Shown here: positions 53,603 to 64,000 of the stretch, piece by piece
How positions within the stretch are numbered: the first letter of the stretch is position 1
How the letters are laid out: each line of letters starts with the position of its first letter
NCBI RefSeq assembly: GCF_905404315.1
Contig: NC_066265.1
Location: forward strand, 89,501 to 153,500
Source of the DNA: Leptidea sinapis
Lineage: Eukaryota; Arthropoda; Insecta; Lepidoptera; Pieridae
DNA: 64,000 bases
Direction of reading: 5' to 3'
Translations under genes and position numbers: made by a program
Notes under the pieces: generated by a model
The model's input: only the letters and a program-made list of their open reading frames with translations
Told to the model about the DNA's origin: nothing
The model's database searches: none

Positions 53603-56600
53603 ATGAGTGAGTTAAAACAGGTGAAAGTGGATAACTGGGGAATATACTTCCTCCAGAAGTTAAAACACTTTTTTAACCGAACGGATTATTGTGATCTTAC
53701 CCTCCAATTTCAAGACAATGCTCAGTTAAAAGTTCATAGATTGGTTTTAAATGCATGCACAGAGTACTTTGAGATACTGGAAAGAACATGTGAAATGTAT
53801 GAAGATTGCTTAATCATGCCTGATGACTTGCAGGCTGATGTTGTTGTACCAATAGTCAACTTTATGTATACTGGTCAGTTAGAATTTAAAATGGATCTGC
53901 TAGAAAAGTTATATCAAACATCGGTAGTAATGAATATTCCTGTATTAACAAAACTTTTGGATTCACACCGAGTTAAAAATTTACCATTAAGAACAAATCC
54001 AATTGCAAAAAGATATTCTAGAACTCCTAATACTAAGAAGAAACCCATTATGACCTCACCTAAAACTTTACCCATTAATCTACCTAAAAAGAGAAATTAT
54101 CAAACTGCCTTTGAAGATATAAATTTTTCAAGTAAAGATAAGAGTACTATTGCAGATCTAGTTGTTGCTAATGGGTTTTTACATGATGAAATAGCAAAGC
54201 AAACTACTAAGCTTAAACCTGTTATAAAGGATCCTAAACCAACCCGTTATGAACTACCAATGGAGTTGGATGGGGATGGTATTTTTGAAAATTCTTTTAC
54301 AAGCATATCTTATGGCTCTAAACCCTTAATGGTACATCCTTCAAGCACAAAACAATATGCGTCTAACAAAAGTAGACTATTTGATGAGCCTTCAAGTTCA
54401 AAGACATTTTTAAGTGGTAATTCAACTATTGACATTGTTGAATGTAGAAAGATTACAGAAAGTGAAGAATATGAAAATGATTCAAGTGAAACCATTCTCG
54501 GGGATAGCTATGAAGCTCATAGCTTAAAGAAAGAAAAAAATAAAGACTCAAGCCAACTTTTTGATCAAATTTTAATCAATGATTCACCGAGGGTGGAAAT
54601 TGAAGCCAAAGATCGGAAACAAATTGGAAATTTAGATCATGCCAAAATTATTAGTGAAGTTCTCAAGAGATATCCACACTTGGTAAAATCTAATAAAAAT
54701 ATAAAGCTTAAAATTTTAAATACACATAATAAGCCTAAAAAATTAGTCAAACCAAAAATTGAAGTCCCAGATTTCACATATGAGTCTGATGTTGTTGATT
54801 CTAAGGAAGCAGCTCGTCTTATAGCCCTTGGGGCTGAAAATGTTAAGGGTCCATGGATTTGTCTAATATGTGGGACTCCAGGTAGAGCATTGCATTTCAC
54901 TACTTATTACAAATATCGACGTCATCTAGTTGATGTACATCGCGAGAAACCTGTCTCCACTATGTGTGAATATTGTGGTTTAAAGTCTACTAAACATAAT
55001 TATTTGTTGCATCATATGTACACAAAGCATGGTATTGAACCACCCCCTGTATACAAATTCCCAAAATGTAATGTTTGTGATTATGTTGCACTGACAGAAA
55101 ACCTTTTAGTTAAACATAAGTTATCACATACAGAGAATCGCAAATTCCGTTGTACAATTTGCTCTGCTACATTTCGTTCAACAAATTTACTTATGTCCCA
55201 CATCCAAAAAACTGGACACAAATATTCTCTAGGCAGTAAAGTTGTACCACAATGTGTTTATTGCTCAAAAAAATTTACTCGTGACAGTAATCTCTACTCA
55301 CACTTGAAAACTTTCCATTATAAAAATGCTAGAAGTGATGGAATAATTGAGGAATCTGATGAAGAAAGGCAATTAGGAGAAATTGGAAAGGAAGAAGAAC
55401 CAAAATATATAGAAGTGGAATTGCCAGCCTATGACACTCAATCTGAAGAAATGTATGGCAAGGAATTGAAACCGGAACAAGGTAATATAGAGATTGTCAT
55501 GACTAAGAAGTCAATTACAACACAGAAAAGCAAAATATTAAATAGTAGCTTCTCTAAATTACCTTCAGTTAATAAAGGCTCAGCTGGTGTTCAAAATGTA
55601 TTGAATAAAAATGAATACATACAAACACACACACCTAAAAAGAAACAAGAAATTGTTGTAATTGATAATAATGAATACATTCTCCAAGATTTCCAATTAA
55701 TTCCAAAGCAAGAACACACAAATGTGAGCTTTTTATCAGACAATTACCAGACAGAAACTGATGAAAGAATGGACTTAGCAAGACAATCAACATCTGACTA
55801 CTCTGAAATATATGAAACCAAAACAGCAGATGCAGAGATGTTATTGAAATCTCAGACAAATGTTAATGAACCAATTCAAATTGTTGTTTCAAATGAAGAA
55901 GAATACAATGCCTTATTATCCTCAAACCATTCGATTATTTTTGATAACACCAATGCCAATAAGTCATTAACAGTATTAACAGCACCAAGTACTACCATTG
56001 CAAACCCAAATATGGCTATCAATAATGCATCTTCAAATAATAATAATATGATGCTCATACAGGAAGATTATACTTTAAATACAACTAATACTAATTTATC
56101 AGATAATCCAAATATAGTAGTTGTATATGGCCATGCCACTGAAGGAAACAGCAACCAATACCAGTTAATTGCAACCTCACAAGGTATTGATACTCAGTAT
56201 ATCCAATCAACTGCTATTTTAACAAAAAATTTGGAGACTATATCTACATCGATAGCAAGTGCACATGACATATCTCATATTGGGGCAATCACAACAAATG
56301 CTACATGGCAAAATAATATACAAGATACAGAAATTATACCTATTCCTATGAGTGAACAAGTACAACATTCTGAAGATGCTAATGAAGATGAAGAACAACA
56401 CAATTTGATTCAACTTCCTGAAGTAAACATGCATGTCACACAGGAAATACAACAAGAAAATATTTCTTCCCTACCACTTCAAACAGAGATGTCTCATGTT
56501 GATATTATTGAAAATACTAATAGTCAAGTAAGTTTTCAAAAAGATTCTGCAATGATTGCTTCAAATGCTTATGAAATAGGAACTGTCATACCAAAAAGTG

Positions 56601-57583
56601 GATCATCAACTGTGATCCAAACCATAGAATCTATAGGGGAGGGTGCTTCAGCAGATATTGTTGATCATCAACAGAATCAAGACATTGTGAATGAATCTAT
56701 ATCTATGATTTCAGAACCAGCTTTAGAAATTAGTGTTGCTGCCAAACTGGATTCCAATGAATCAATTGTAAATAATGAAAATATAATTGTAATGCACAGC
56801 TCAGAAGCTAACGAAAACTCAGTTACCATGAGTAACCCTTCTGTTGAAATTATACCAATAATTAATGAGGCAGATCAAAGTGAAATAGATAATGTCATGT
56901 TACAGACTAACACCCAAAATGATTTAATGACTGATCATCATACAAACAGTGAACATACTGATGAGCCATCAGAAAATGCAACCATTCTAAATGAAGATGA
57001 AGAAACAATTGAAAATATTGCAAAAGACATTGGCATTGATCCTAGAACTTTCAAAAAAAATAAAACATGTATAGCAAGTAATGAATGCAGCAAAGGTGAA
57101 ATTGTACAGCCTCCTCAAATAGCCAGTCTTGCATCAGAATGGTCGGATGATGAAAATGAGTTAACAGGAGGTGCTAAGAACAAAGTCAATCAAAATATTG
57201 TGACACAAGATATTCAAGCCAATAAAAGTTTGCCAGAATGTATTAAAAATGTCATCAACAATGACAGTAATGATAAAATTATAAGAGATAGTTCTGGATC
57301 TTTAAAAACAGAAGACAGTGAGAGAATCCAAGAAAGTATACAAGAACCACAGAAAAAGCTTTCTTCTCTTCTCAATGATTGGGAAGATAATGATTCACAA
57401 GATAATCTAGAGACAAAAGAAAATGATTCTCCTATGGGTGTATTAGTTACAGAAGAAGTGGTAGAAACAGAACAAATAGCAGAGAACACACCAGAGGTAC
57501 ATGTTGAATGTGATACAAAACATGAAAACATAAGGAGTCTTGTAAGAGACTGGGAAGATGATGATGACGAAACTAAACAATGA
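53603..57583 (+). CDS. Cp190: Cp190-like BTB / C2H2 zinc-finger insulator protein
   Basis: A protein of 1,326 residues in one exon, starting MSELKQVKVDNWGIYFLQKL. The BTB/POZ domain covers residues 15-125 (DYCDLTLQF, VHRLVLNACTEYF, VVPIVNFMYTG), and this N-terminus is characteristic of Cp190. A lysine-rich, disordered region follows. Five C2H2-type fingers lie between residues 417 and 573 (WICLICGT, CEYCG, CNVCDY, CTICSATF, CVYCSKKF). A long acidic, asparagine/glutamate-rich C-terminus (650-1,326) ends with three copies of a W-acidic motif: LASEWSDDE (about 1,175), LLNDWEDND (about 1,255) and LVRDWEDDDDE (about 1,313). In Drosophila Cp190 is a cofactor of insulator proteins at chromatin boundaries and associates with centrosomes; nuclear function is expected here too. 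The ATG is the first in frame after the splice acceptor. Confidence 0.88.
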   Translation: MSELKQVKVDNWGIYFLQKLKHFFNRTDYCDLTLQFQDNAQLKVHRLVLNACTEYFEILERTCEMYEDCLIMPDDLQADVVVPIVNFMYTGQLEFKMDLLEKLYQTSVVMNIPVLTKLLDSHRVKNLPLRTNPIAKRYSRTPNTKKKPIMTSPKTLPINLPKKRNYQTAFEDINFSSKDKSTIADLVVANGFLHDEIAKQTTKLKPVIKDPKPTRYELPMELDGDGIFENSFTSISYGSKPLMVHPSSTKQYASNKSRLFDEPSSSKTFLSGNSTIDIVECRKITESEEYENDSSETILGDSYEAHSLKKEKNKDSSQLFDQILINDSPRVEIEAKDRKQIGNLDHAKIISEVLKRYPHLVKSNKNIKLKILNTHNKPKKLVKPKIEVPDFTYESDVVDSKEAARLIALGAENVKGPWICLICGTPGRALHFTTYYKYRRHLVDVHREKPVSTMCEYCGLKSTKHNYLLHHMYTKHGIEPPPVYKFPKCNVCDYVALTENLLVKHKLSHTENRKFRCTICSATFRSTNLLMSHIQKTGHKYSLGSKVVPQCVYCSKKFTRDSNLYSHLKTFHYKNARSDGIIEESDEERQLGEIGKEEEPKYIEVELPAYDTQSEEMYGKELKPEQGNIEIVMTKKSITTQKSKILNSSFSKLPSVNKGSAGVQNVLNKNEYIQTHTPKKKQEIVVIDNNEYILQDFQLIPKQEHTNVSFLSDNYQTETDERMDLARQSTSDYSEIYETKTADAEMLLKSQTNVNEPIQIVVSNEEEYNALLSSNHSIIFDNTNANKSLTVLTAPSTTIANPNMAINNASSNNNNMMLIQEDYTLNTTNTNLSDNPNIVVVYGHATEGNSNQYQLIATSQGIDTQYIQSTAILTKNLETISTSIASAHDISHIGAITTNATWQNNIQDTEIIPIPMSEQVQHSEDANEDEEQHNLIQLPEVNMHVTQEIQQENISSLPLQTEMSHVDIIENTNSQVSFQKDSAMIASNAYEIGTVIPKSGSSTVIQTIESIGEGASADIVDHQQNQDIVNESISMISEPALEISVAAKLDSNESIVNNENIIVMHSSEANENSVTMSNPSVEIIPIINEADQSEIDNVMLQTNTQNDLMTDHHTNSEHTDEPSENATILNEDEETIENIAKDIGIDPRTFKKNKTCIASNECSKGEIVQPPQIASLASEWSDDENELTGGAKNKVNQNIVTQDIQANKSLPECIKNVINNDSNDKIIRDSSGSLKTEDSERIQESIQEPQKKLSSLLNDWEDNDSQDNLETKENDSPMGVLVTEEVVETEQIAENTPEVHVECDTKHENIRSLVRDWEDDDDETKQ

Positions 57584-57960
57584 TGAGATTTGAAAAATTT
57601 AAAACAATGTGGATAAATAACAAAACAAATTCATTTTGACGTGAAAATATATAAAAAAAAGATAGCTAAAATAACTAAAGATAGTAACAGAAATATACAA
57701 TCCTCTGGTGGAAGTCTATCCAAAAAATCAATAGTATTTTATGATTAGAAACTAAAGCTTACAAAGGTAATTGTAACAGATATTTGACTGTGGAAAACAC
57801 ATACTGTATGTTTTTTTGTGTTTTATGCATATGCATGCATATTAGTGCATACTAATAACAGATAGTTACAAGGTTTTTTAAATCATATATTTGATCAGGA
57901 GTCCAAATGGAAATATGAATTCTGTCTGATTATATTAATAATTTAATAAAAGAAATAAAA
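57584..57960 (+). other. 3' UTR of the Cp190-like gene
   Basis: AT-rich stretch after the TGA with two AATAAA signals at 57,945-57,950 and 57,954-57,959. A further possible signal (ATTAAA) lies at about 58,206, before an A-run. Confidence 0.55.
57945..57959 (+). terminator. Poly(A) signals of the Cp190-like gene
   Basis: Two AATAAA hexamers separated by three bases, 365 bp after the stop codon. Confidence 0.5.
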
Positions 57961-60140
57961 TATTTCAAGTAAATATTCTCATACTTAGATTAACACTTGT
58001 ATATAGGATATATTAAGTAATTACCTAGATAAGTTGTATTAAGTTTAAGTCATAGATTTTGTGAAGTTTGAAAATTGGATTATTATCTTTAATATAAATT
58101 CAACTTATTGATCTTAAATATATTTAAATTATGTATGTAGTGCCTGTTGATGATTAGAACTATGTTAGCCATTAGTATATCCTAATGTGTAATATTTTAC
58201 AATGTATTAAAGTTTTGTCACAAAAAAAAAATTTACTACTTTTTACCTACACAAAGTTATTAGTATTAGAGCTGGCCACAGTTTGCATTCACCATATGTG
58301 ACATCCAGACCCCTTTGCATTTTGAATGTAGTCAGAAGAAAAGCCACAGCATGTGCCTACAGAGCTCATAATGTGGCTGAACAATTTGCACATGGCATCG
58401 AGTGTCACTTTCTACAGCCTGCAGCAGTCTGAAAACTTGGAGTAAGAAGATAAACTGACAGGCACAATCTAATTGGAACATATATTGCATTATGTTAATA
58501 GATTTTTAAAAAGTAATCTTTGCTTTTGTCTTAAATTTTGCATTTTTTCTGTTCCATTATAACAAGGAATGCAATAGGTATGTTTTATGAAATACGAGGA
58601 TCAATTAACCTAGGAACATGGCACCTGATGGTAGTACATTACCCCGCCGCCCAAACTTGCAATACCAGAGGAAAAACAATCTTAGATATTATGTGAATAA
58701 CCATATCATATCATCCTGATAGCACTACTAGAGGTCATTCCATTGTTTTGTAGAAGAAAGTTCCTTGAAAACGCCAAATCTACTAAATTGTGTAAAATGA
58801 GGGGCTTGATGGAAACTTGTTATCATTTGGGCAGTTTGGTCTGCAAATTATACTATTAGCAACATGATTATCCATATCTGGGAACCTCTTGGAGCTTGTC
58901 TTATTAGAACAAACCATAGAACCATGTAAAGTAACACACAGATTGCCCTATGTTGTCTGGATCCAAGCCAACTTACATACATATGGACATTGTACAAGAG
59001 ATCTACAAGTAGTCATATACTTACCCTCAAAACGACTGATGCAGCAAATATCCTCGTTATTATTATTAGTTATACAATTATACTCAATTTTACAACCTGA
59101 TTATGTGAAATATGCTGTATTGAGATAGCAGAGACTTCGTCAGGAATAACTAGGCATGCTGTGCCATCACAAGGTGGTGGTGCAAGGCATTTTTGTTGGA
59201 GTAGGTTCTCCTAATATTGCAAAAGTACATAATATAGGTATAGGGTGATGTTACACTATGTATGTTGCTGCCTTGTTTCTCCTCAGCAAAAAGGGGTATT
59301 GTGCATTCTTTAGAAGATGATGGATGGCTTGATCAATGCTAGGTAAAGGATAAGTGTTGATGTATTCTGTGCAAGTAGCATTAATACATCGGAGCCTAAC
59401 CTATTGTCTTCCGCATTAAAATCCCTTCTTATTTAATCCATTGTCTTGGAAACCCCAATCTTGGTGGAAAGGCTTATACAAAATGTTTGTAAAACATTAA
59501 TATTGTATTAACTTTAACAGTCAACAAGTCTAGTTCATGGTGTATTAATTCAGCAGTTGTAGGAAAATGGAAACAATATTCATGTAAAAATAATGTCTTA
59601 TATTTAAAAAAATTCTACATAATTGTAAAAAGAAAGTTGTTGAAAGTGCATTGTTGATTTTAATTTTGAATGCTCAATATTAGCTTCCATATGAAAGTTG
59701 GTCACCATAGGATAGTTCTTTCCATTACATTAATGTTTAAGCAGTAATATTATTGCACAAATTATCCAGGATAATTCTTTCATCCAGCACCCTCTGGATT
59801 TAAAACCATAATTTTCTATATAATATATGCTATCACAGTGCAGCAATACTTTCTTACAGTAGACAGACTCATCCATAGAAATGACATGTTAAAAACAAAA
59901 AATCCACAAAAGCAATCTTATCTATATTATTATAATTTGATATAGCTATTGCAATGTTTTAAATAATCTATATGTAGTTCTTGATGCAAATTGGGATTAG
60001 AATGTATGATTGACTTGAACATAATTTGGTGAAAGTTCAGATGTTTATAAACAAAGTTTCACTCATGTAAAATAAAGTTGAGAATTATGAATAAGGAAAG
60101 TTCAGATACAAATCTATAATTAATTTAAAACATAGTTACA
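57961..60140. other. Intergenic region between Cp190-like and UBE2J2-like genes
   Basis: AT-rich, without a convincing gene; a 79-codon open stretch at 58,889-59,128 has no motif. It contains one small LINE relic (next entry). Confidence 0.5.
58615..58685 (-). mobile_element. Relic of the 3' end of the LINE J family
   Basis: CACCTGATGGTAGTACATTACCC, CGCCGCCCAAACTTGCAATACC and AGAGGAAAAACAATC match, diverged, the reverse complement of the LINE J 3' end at about 46,965-47,030. About 70 bp. Confidence 0.6.
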
Positions 60141-60148
60141 AACAAAAC

Positions 60149-60154
60149 ATTTAT
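60149..60154 (-). terminator. Poly(A) signal of the UBE2J2-like gene
   Basis: AATAAA on minus, about 220 bp after the stop codon; the first such hexamer downstream that I noticed. Confidence 0.4.
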
Positions 60155-60370
60155 TATAGCTTTTTATAAATTATTGCAATATTGATTCCCAATGGTAACT
60201 ATAGGTACATTTTGAATCTCCTGAAGAAAGAATCTATACATAAAATTTAAAATAACCTTAAAATTAGATTTTTATAGAATTATGGAATAGTTCCTTTTTT
60301 ATAACAAACCAGAACCAGTGTTAATTTACAAATAAGTTAAATTATTTACACCAAGACTTAAACTACAACA

Positions 60371-61042
60371 TTAGTCATTGGATATAACGTGTTTCACCAT
60401 GAAAGCTAGGAACACAAAACCAACAAGAACAAATAAGTTTGTCAATATGTAATGCATGCTTGATTGATGTTCACTGGTTGTATCACTTTCACCAACACTG
60501 TTAGTATTCTCAGCGTGCAACAGAGCTTCCTGCCTCTCCTTCAAAAGCTGCCCAATCTCTTCCACATAATCTGGGAATAGTTCACAAAACATTTTGTTGT
60601 TTAGATTAATTTCAAGAGATTCTGCTGCCAGACATCGTTTCTGATATTCTGATGTTTCTATTGAACCCAATGTTGGTGTTTTTTCCAACATGAAACTTAG
60701 TAATCCGGTGAGAATAGTTGAAATTGACCAAGCCGGATTCCAAGTATCTGGATGGAAATCAGTAATGCTAAGGCACAATTTAGTATTAGTTTTGAATCGT
60801 CCATTTGGGGTGATCATGTAGATAGATGGGGGCTTGAAAGGAAACTCCCTAGGAAATATGATTTTTCCGTGATAATAGCCTCCTTCATATGGACTCTTCT
60901 CGGGTCCTTTGACAACATAATGCCATTCTAAAATATTTGAAGGCACCGGTTCTGCAGTCACATACGGTACAGGGTCGTTTTTTAGTCTAAGATAATCTTG
61001 TTTGAGCCTACTCGTGGCTCCCGTAACCTTGGATTTTGCCAT
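60371..61042 (-). CDS. UBE2J2: Ubiquitin-conjugating enzyme E2 J2 (ER-anchored, Ubc6-type)
   Basis: A 223-residue protein in a single exon, beginning MAKSKVTGATSRLKQDY. The UBC fold covers residues 10-165 with GGYYHGKIIFPREFPFKPPS. The catalytic cysteine is Cys90 in TNTKLCLSITDFHPDTWNPAW, a J-type variant of the usual HPN active-site neighbourhood. A polar linker precedes a C-terminal membrane anchor (about 199-216, ILTNLFVLVGFVFLAFMV), so the catalytic domain faces the cytosol from the ER membrane. Ubc6/UBE2J2 enzymes transfer ubiquitin in ER-associated degradation. Length and layout fit the family (about 220-260 residues). It runs convergently to the Cp190-like gene. Confidence 0.95.
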   Translation of the reverse strand: MAKSKVTGATSRLKQDYLRLKNDPVPYVTAEPVPSNILEWHYVVKGPEKSPYEGGYYHGKIIFPREFPFKPPSIYMITPNGRFKTNTKLCLSITDFHPDTWNPAWSISTILTGLLSFMLEKTPTLGSIETSEYQKRCLAAESLEINLNNKMFCELFPDYVEEIGQLLKERQEALLHAENTNSVGESDTTSEHQSSMHYILTNLFVLVGFVFLAFMVKHVISND

Positions 61043-61699
61043 TATTTGTAAACATAAACAAAGTTTATTTAACTGATTTACTTTGGGTTACTAAAATTAA
61101 CATATCAACACAAAATATTTTAAAGAAGAAGATAGGTAGTTTATTTTTAAAAATTAATAGTTCCGCAATAACATTATACATAATACAAACAAACGTCATC
61201 GAATTCACTAAAATTGACGGCTGAGTTGACGTCAGATGGGTTTGACGGTTGACCCACAGAACACATAAGTAGGTACTACAACGAGGGTTGACCCCAGAAA
61301 CAAGTGTCATATTACATTATTACAGACTTCAGCTGAGCTCAGAATACCCTTTCCGGATCGGCGCGCTCCGGAACTCGCTGTACACTGTAGATCGGCAAGC
61401 TTCCGGCATTTTCGCGGCATTTTCCCCGTGTGTATTATTTTACGTGTAGTTATAAAATGCTTATAACTAGGGTGATTTGAGTGACTGTCACTGAAAGCTA
61501 TTGAAACAAGCTATAAGACCATGTATAAATTATTCATATTGTCTTTCTTTTTTATTTCACACAGACTTTTCATTTGAAAAAAAGTGTAAAAATAGGTATA
61601 TTTTAAAATAAATATTGTTATTATTGTTAATTACTTGATTTATTTATTTCCTTTTATGTTTTTGTAATTAATAGTATATGTTAATTATAAAATAAAGCT
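61043..61699. other. 5' flank of the UBE2J2-like gene
   Basis: AT-rich except for a GC-richer patch at about 61,352-61,425 (TCCGGATCGGCGCGCTCCGG). No gene recognised. Confidence 0.5.
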
Positions 61700-62165
61700 T
61701 AAATCTCCACAAAGAACGATCTTCGTGTAAAGTCTTGATAACGACCGCTCGCTGCGCCGGCCGGGAACAAGTGGACACATAAGTGCTTTGTCCGTAAAGC
61801 TATGACGTCGAATATTGTTGGCCTTGAATCGTAACGGATCGAAATGTGTTTGGGAATTCACTCGTTCATAACTGCGTAGGCAAATAAACCATCTTGTACA
61901 CCTAATAACGGTGAAAACTGGATGAGGTAAAAGAGTGCCCCGCGGCACAGCCGCTCTCATTGTTTTTTGAATTACCAGTGCCCGCGGGCACGGCCGATGC
62001 GGAAAGGTTAAAGAACACTTTTGCTCTAACGAGGCTCAGACTGATTATAAATCAAATCAAAATCACTCATGTAGGAAATGACACTTATGAATGTCAAAAA
62101 TTTTTTTTTCTCATTGAATTTACGTTAAGGGAAAAGAGAAAAGGTAGCAATAAACTCATGCCACT
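61700..62165. repeat. Interspersed-repeat-like sequence next to the second LTR fragment
   Basis: GC-rich CCCGCGGCACAGCC and CCCGCGGGCACGGCCG (about 61,938 and 61,981), and the later AAATCAAAATCACTCATGTAGG...CACTTATGAATGTCA, resemble short lepidopteran interspersed repeats. Short open stretches on both strands look accidental. Family not identified. Confidence 0.4.
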
Positions 62166-62363
62166 GTAGATGTACCTACAACCAATAATATCAATTAACA
62201 CAAATGTCTAATATCTAACTTCTAACGTATCATTATAGATCGTAGAATTAGTAATCCTGCATAATAACTGTAATAAGCGTATGCCGAAAGATTCGTTCTG
62301 AAAAGAACATTTTATTTTATATAACGTAATATTAGCTCTGATAAGAACCATTTCATAATGCTG
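62166..62363 (+). mobile_element. 5' part of gypsy-like LTR, second copy
   Basis: Matches 35,172-35,409 (TGTAGMTGTACCTACAACC ... AAGAACCATTYCATAATGCTG), with one instead of two copies of the 42-bp unit. It stops at 62,363, where the Jockey-like copy G2 begins. Confidence 0.88.
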
Positions 62364-64000
62364 TTGGGACTAGTGACATCAGAAGGATGATCACAAAATA
62401 GAGGTGAGTCTAAATGCGTCTGATTGTCCCCGGATGCCAAGAGGCGTTCCAGGTCAGACGAGAGTTTGTTAGGGGGATCGGAGAGGGCGTGTCTGGGCCT
62501 CTTGACTTGATAACGTGAAGGAGGGGGGGGGGGGGGCGGTATAATCCGCTGCCTCCTTAATCAGGGGATTTGGGTGATTGTCTGAGGACTTAAAGAAAGT
62601 TTCGGACAAGCACTTTAGGTGGGGAGCTCTAAGTCCCGGTGAAGGTCTGCGTTTCTAACGCACCAGTGGGCATTGACAGCCTTACGGCAGAAAATGGATT
62701 GGAGTTTATCTATAATATTGGGTTTCGCATGAGCGAAAACTGGAGCGGCGTAAGTCATAACCGGTCGAATGCAAACCTTGAAGAGTGTTCGCTTGTTCCT
62801 AAAAGACATTTTACTGTGCCTACCTAACATACTGTTTAGGCGGTACAGATAGAAGCGGGCGGTTCCGGTCACCTTCTGGACGTGAGGCCTGAAGGTGAGT
62901 TGGGAGTCGAGGGTCACACCCAAGTACTTGGCTGTGGACCTGAAGGGGATAGGGGAGCCTAATAGATGAATGGGTCGGTCCCGGCAGAAGCGTCTGCGCT
63001 TAAAATCAAAACGGACTGCGGAGCTTTTTTCCGGGTTGACCTCAATACGCCATTTCCTAAACCAGTCACCTAGCTCATTAACTGAGCGTTGGAGCCTGGA
63101 GAGGACTGAAGATATCTGTTGGGACTGGACGTAGAGAGCGGTATCGTCAGCGAAGAGAGAGAGTTGGACTCCATTTCTAGGGATGGGAATATCGTTGGTA
63201 TACGATATGTATAGAAGTGGTGAGAGCACTGAGCCCTGTGGTACCCCAGCCGTGAGCAGGCGAGGGGAGGAGAGGACACCTTCGTGTCTGAAACGAAAGG
63301 TACGTTTGTGAAGATAAGAAGCCACTATGCGGACTAATCGGGATGGGAGGCCTAGAGCGTGGAGTTTATATATTAGGCCTTGTGCCAGACTTTGTCAAAA
63401 GCCTTGGCGACGTCGAAGAAGACAGCGATTGTCTTCTTACGTTTGGGATAGAACCCGCTGTAGATGTACTCTACAATGCGGTGGACTTACTGAGGACAAG
63501 AGTGTTTAGCACGAAAGCCGAATTGTTGATGTATTATTAAGGGAGGGCCGTCCGTTGGAAAGAGATGCTTTCTGATACGGAACAGAATAACCCGTTCAAA
63601 GACTTTCCCCATAGCCTTGAGGAGGCTGATGGGGCGATGGTTGGAGGGGATATTGAGGGGTTTTCCTGGTTTAGGGATCCCTATAACTATGGCCTCTTTC
63701 CAAGCGGTTGGAAAGAAGCAGTGGTCGAGGCAGGCGTTGAAGAGGAGGACAAGAAAGAAGATCACCTGCTCGGGGAAGTGTTTGAGCGCCAGGTTGGAAA
63801 TACCGTCGGCTCCTGGAGCTTTGCGAGGTTTTAATCCACGGATGATGGATTTAACCTCCTCTACAGTAGTTGGAATGGGATCGTCGGTGAGAGGCATTGA
63901 ATTCAGGCGGCTGACCTCATTCTCCACCGACGCTACGTGGAGGGGTTCAAAAGAAGAAGTGCTGGGTGAGCATTGTGAAGCAATGCTTTCAGCAAAACAC
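62364..64000 (-). mobile_element. Jockey-like element, copy G2, 3'-truncated, runs off the window
   Basis: Reverse complement of 39,235-40,856 of element G, with few differences. It lacks the last 230 bp of the 3' UTR and the A-tract and abuts an LTR fragment, which is unusual for target-primed insertion. The 5' part lies beyond the window. Confidence 0.9.
62615..63927 (-). pseudogene. ORF2 (RT) of Jockey-like G2, broken
   Basis: RT of the same family as G. Open frames are 63,927-63,487 (KAPGADGISN, NHRPISLLKAMGKVFERVI, QFGFRAKHSCPQ) and 63,325-62,615 (GVPQGSVLSPLLY, LFADDTALYVQ, thumb). Lesions relative to G are a stop after HSCPQ (CAA-to-TAA) near 63,487, a 1-bp deletion near 63,380 and a deletion of about 14 bp near 62,615 that ends the frame at DLELPT. 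The reading frame continues past the window edge. Confidence 0.86.

Noticed and set aside
58889..59128. 79-codon frame between the Cp190-like and UBE2J2-like genes
   Set aside because: Low complexity hydrophobic end, no motif, no start context; a chance frame in AT-rich DNA.
61685..62169. Two frames of 91 and 69 codons next to the GC-rich patch
   Set aside because: They overlap sequence that looks like interspersed repeats, and no conserved motif is present.

Overview
The window is insect nuclear DNA, almost certainly from a moth or butterfly. The evidence is CCTAA/TTAGG telomeric repeats, non-LTR retrotransposons of the R1 clade sitting in those repeats (TRAS- and SART-type, as known from Bombyx mori), lepidopteran-style LINE tails, and two ordinary insect genes (a Cp190 orthologue and a UBE2J2 orthologue). 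No bacterial-type genes, CRISPR arrays, rRNA or tRNA genes were seen.

Region 1 (1-34,002) is a telomere-type retrotransposon cluster. TRAS-like elements on the plus strand (A1, B, A2, C, D) end in poly(A) followed directly, or nearly so, by short CCTAA tracts. One SART-like element (H, 21,544-24,013) lies in the opposite orientation, its poly(A) running into GGGTTAGG. At about 26,996 the orientation flips: two further TRAS-like elements (E, F) are on the minus strand, and the next tract (33,969-34,002) reads TTAGG on plus. All copies are damaged, but lightly: B has one stop in ORF1 and one frameshift in ORF2. Element C keeps a Gag-like ORF1, has no ORF2, and carries a 1.6-kb AT-rich 3' region. 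B, A2 and D share a terminal 3' hairpin followed by GGTAGG, just before the poly(A).

Region 2 (34,003-50,935) is a nested graveyard of other mobile DNA. It holds a gypsy-like LTR (35,172-35,894), a Jockey-like element (36,116-41,083), and a second gypsy-like copy on minus whose LTR was split by LINE J, which was itself split by LINE K. The gypsy integrase frame is joined in frame to the C-terminus of a Crypton-like tyrosine recombinase (48,031-49,099), which has an 80-bp intron. LINE fragments and a MITE-like element follow.

Region 3 (50,936-62,165) is ordinary euchromatin: the Cp190-like BTB/zinc-finger insulator gene (plus, 53,603-57,583, with a 5' UTR intron) and the UBE2J2-like ER-anchored ubiquitin-conjugating enzyme (minus, 60,371-61,042), separated by AT-rich DNA with small LINE relics.

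Region 4 (62,166-64,000) holds another piece of the same LTR joined to a second, nearly identical Jockey-like copy on minus that runs off the window.

The genes do not form an operon or pathway. The organising themes are telomere-targeted retrotransposition on the left and layered transposon insertion next to two conserved housekeeping genes on the right.
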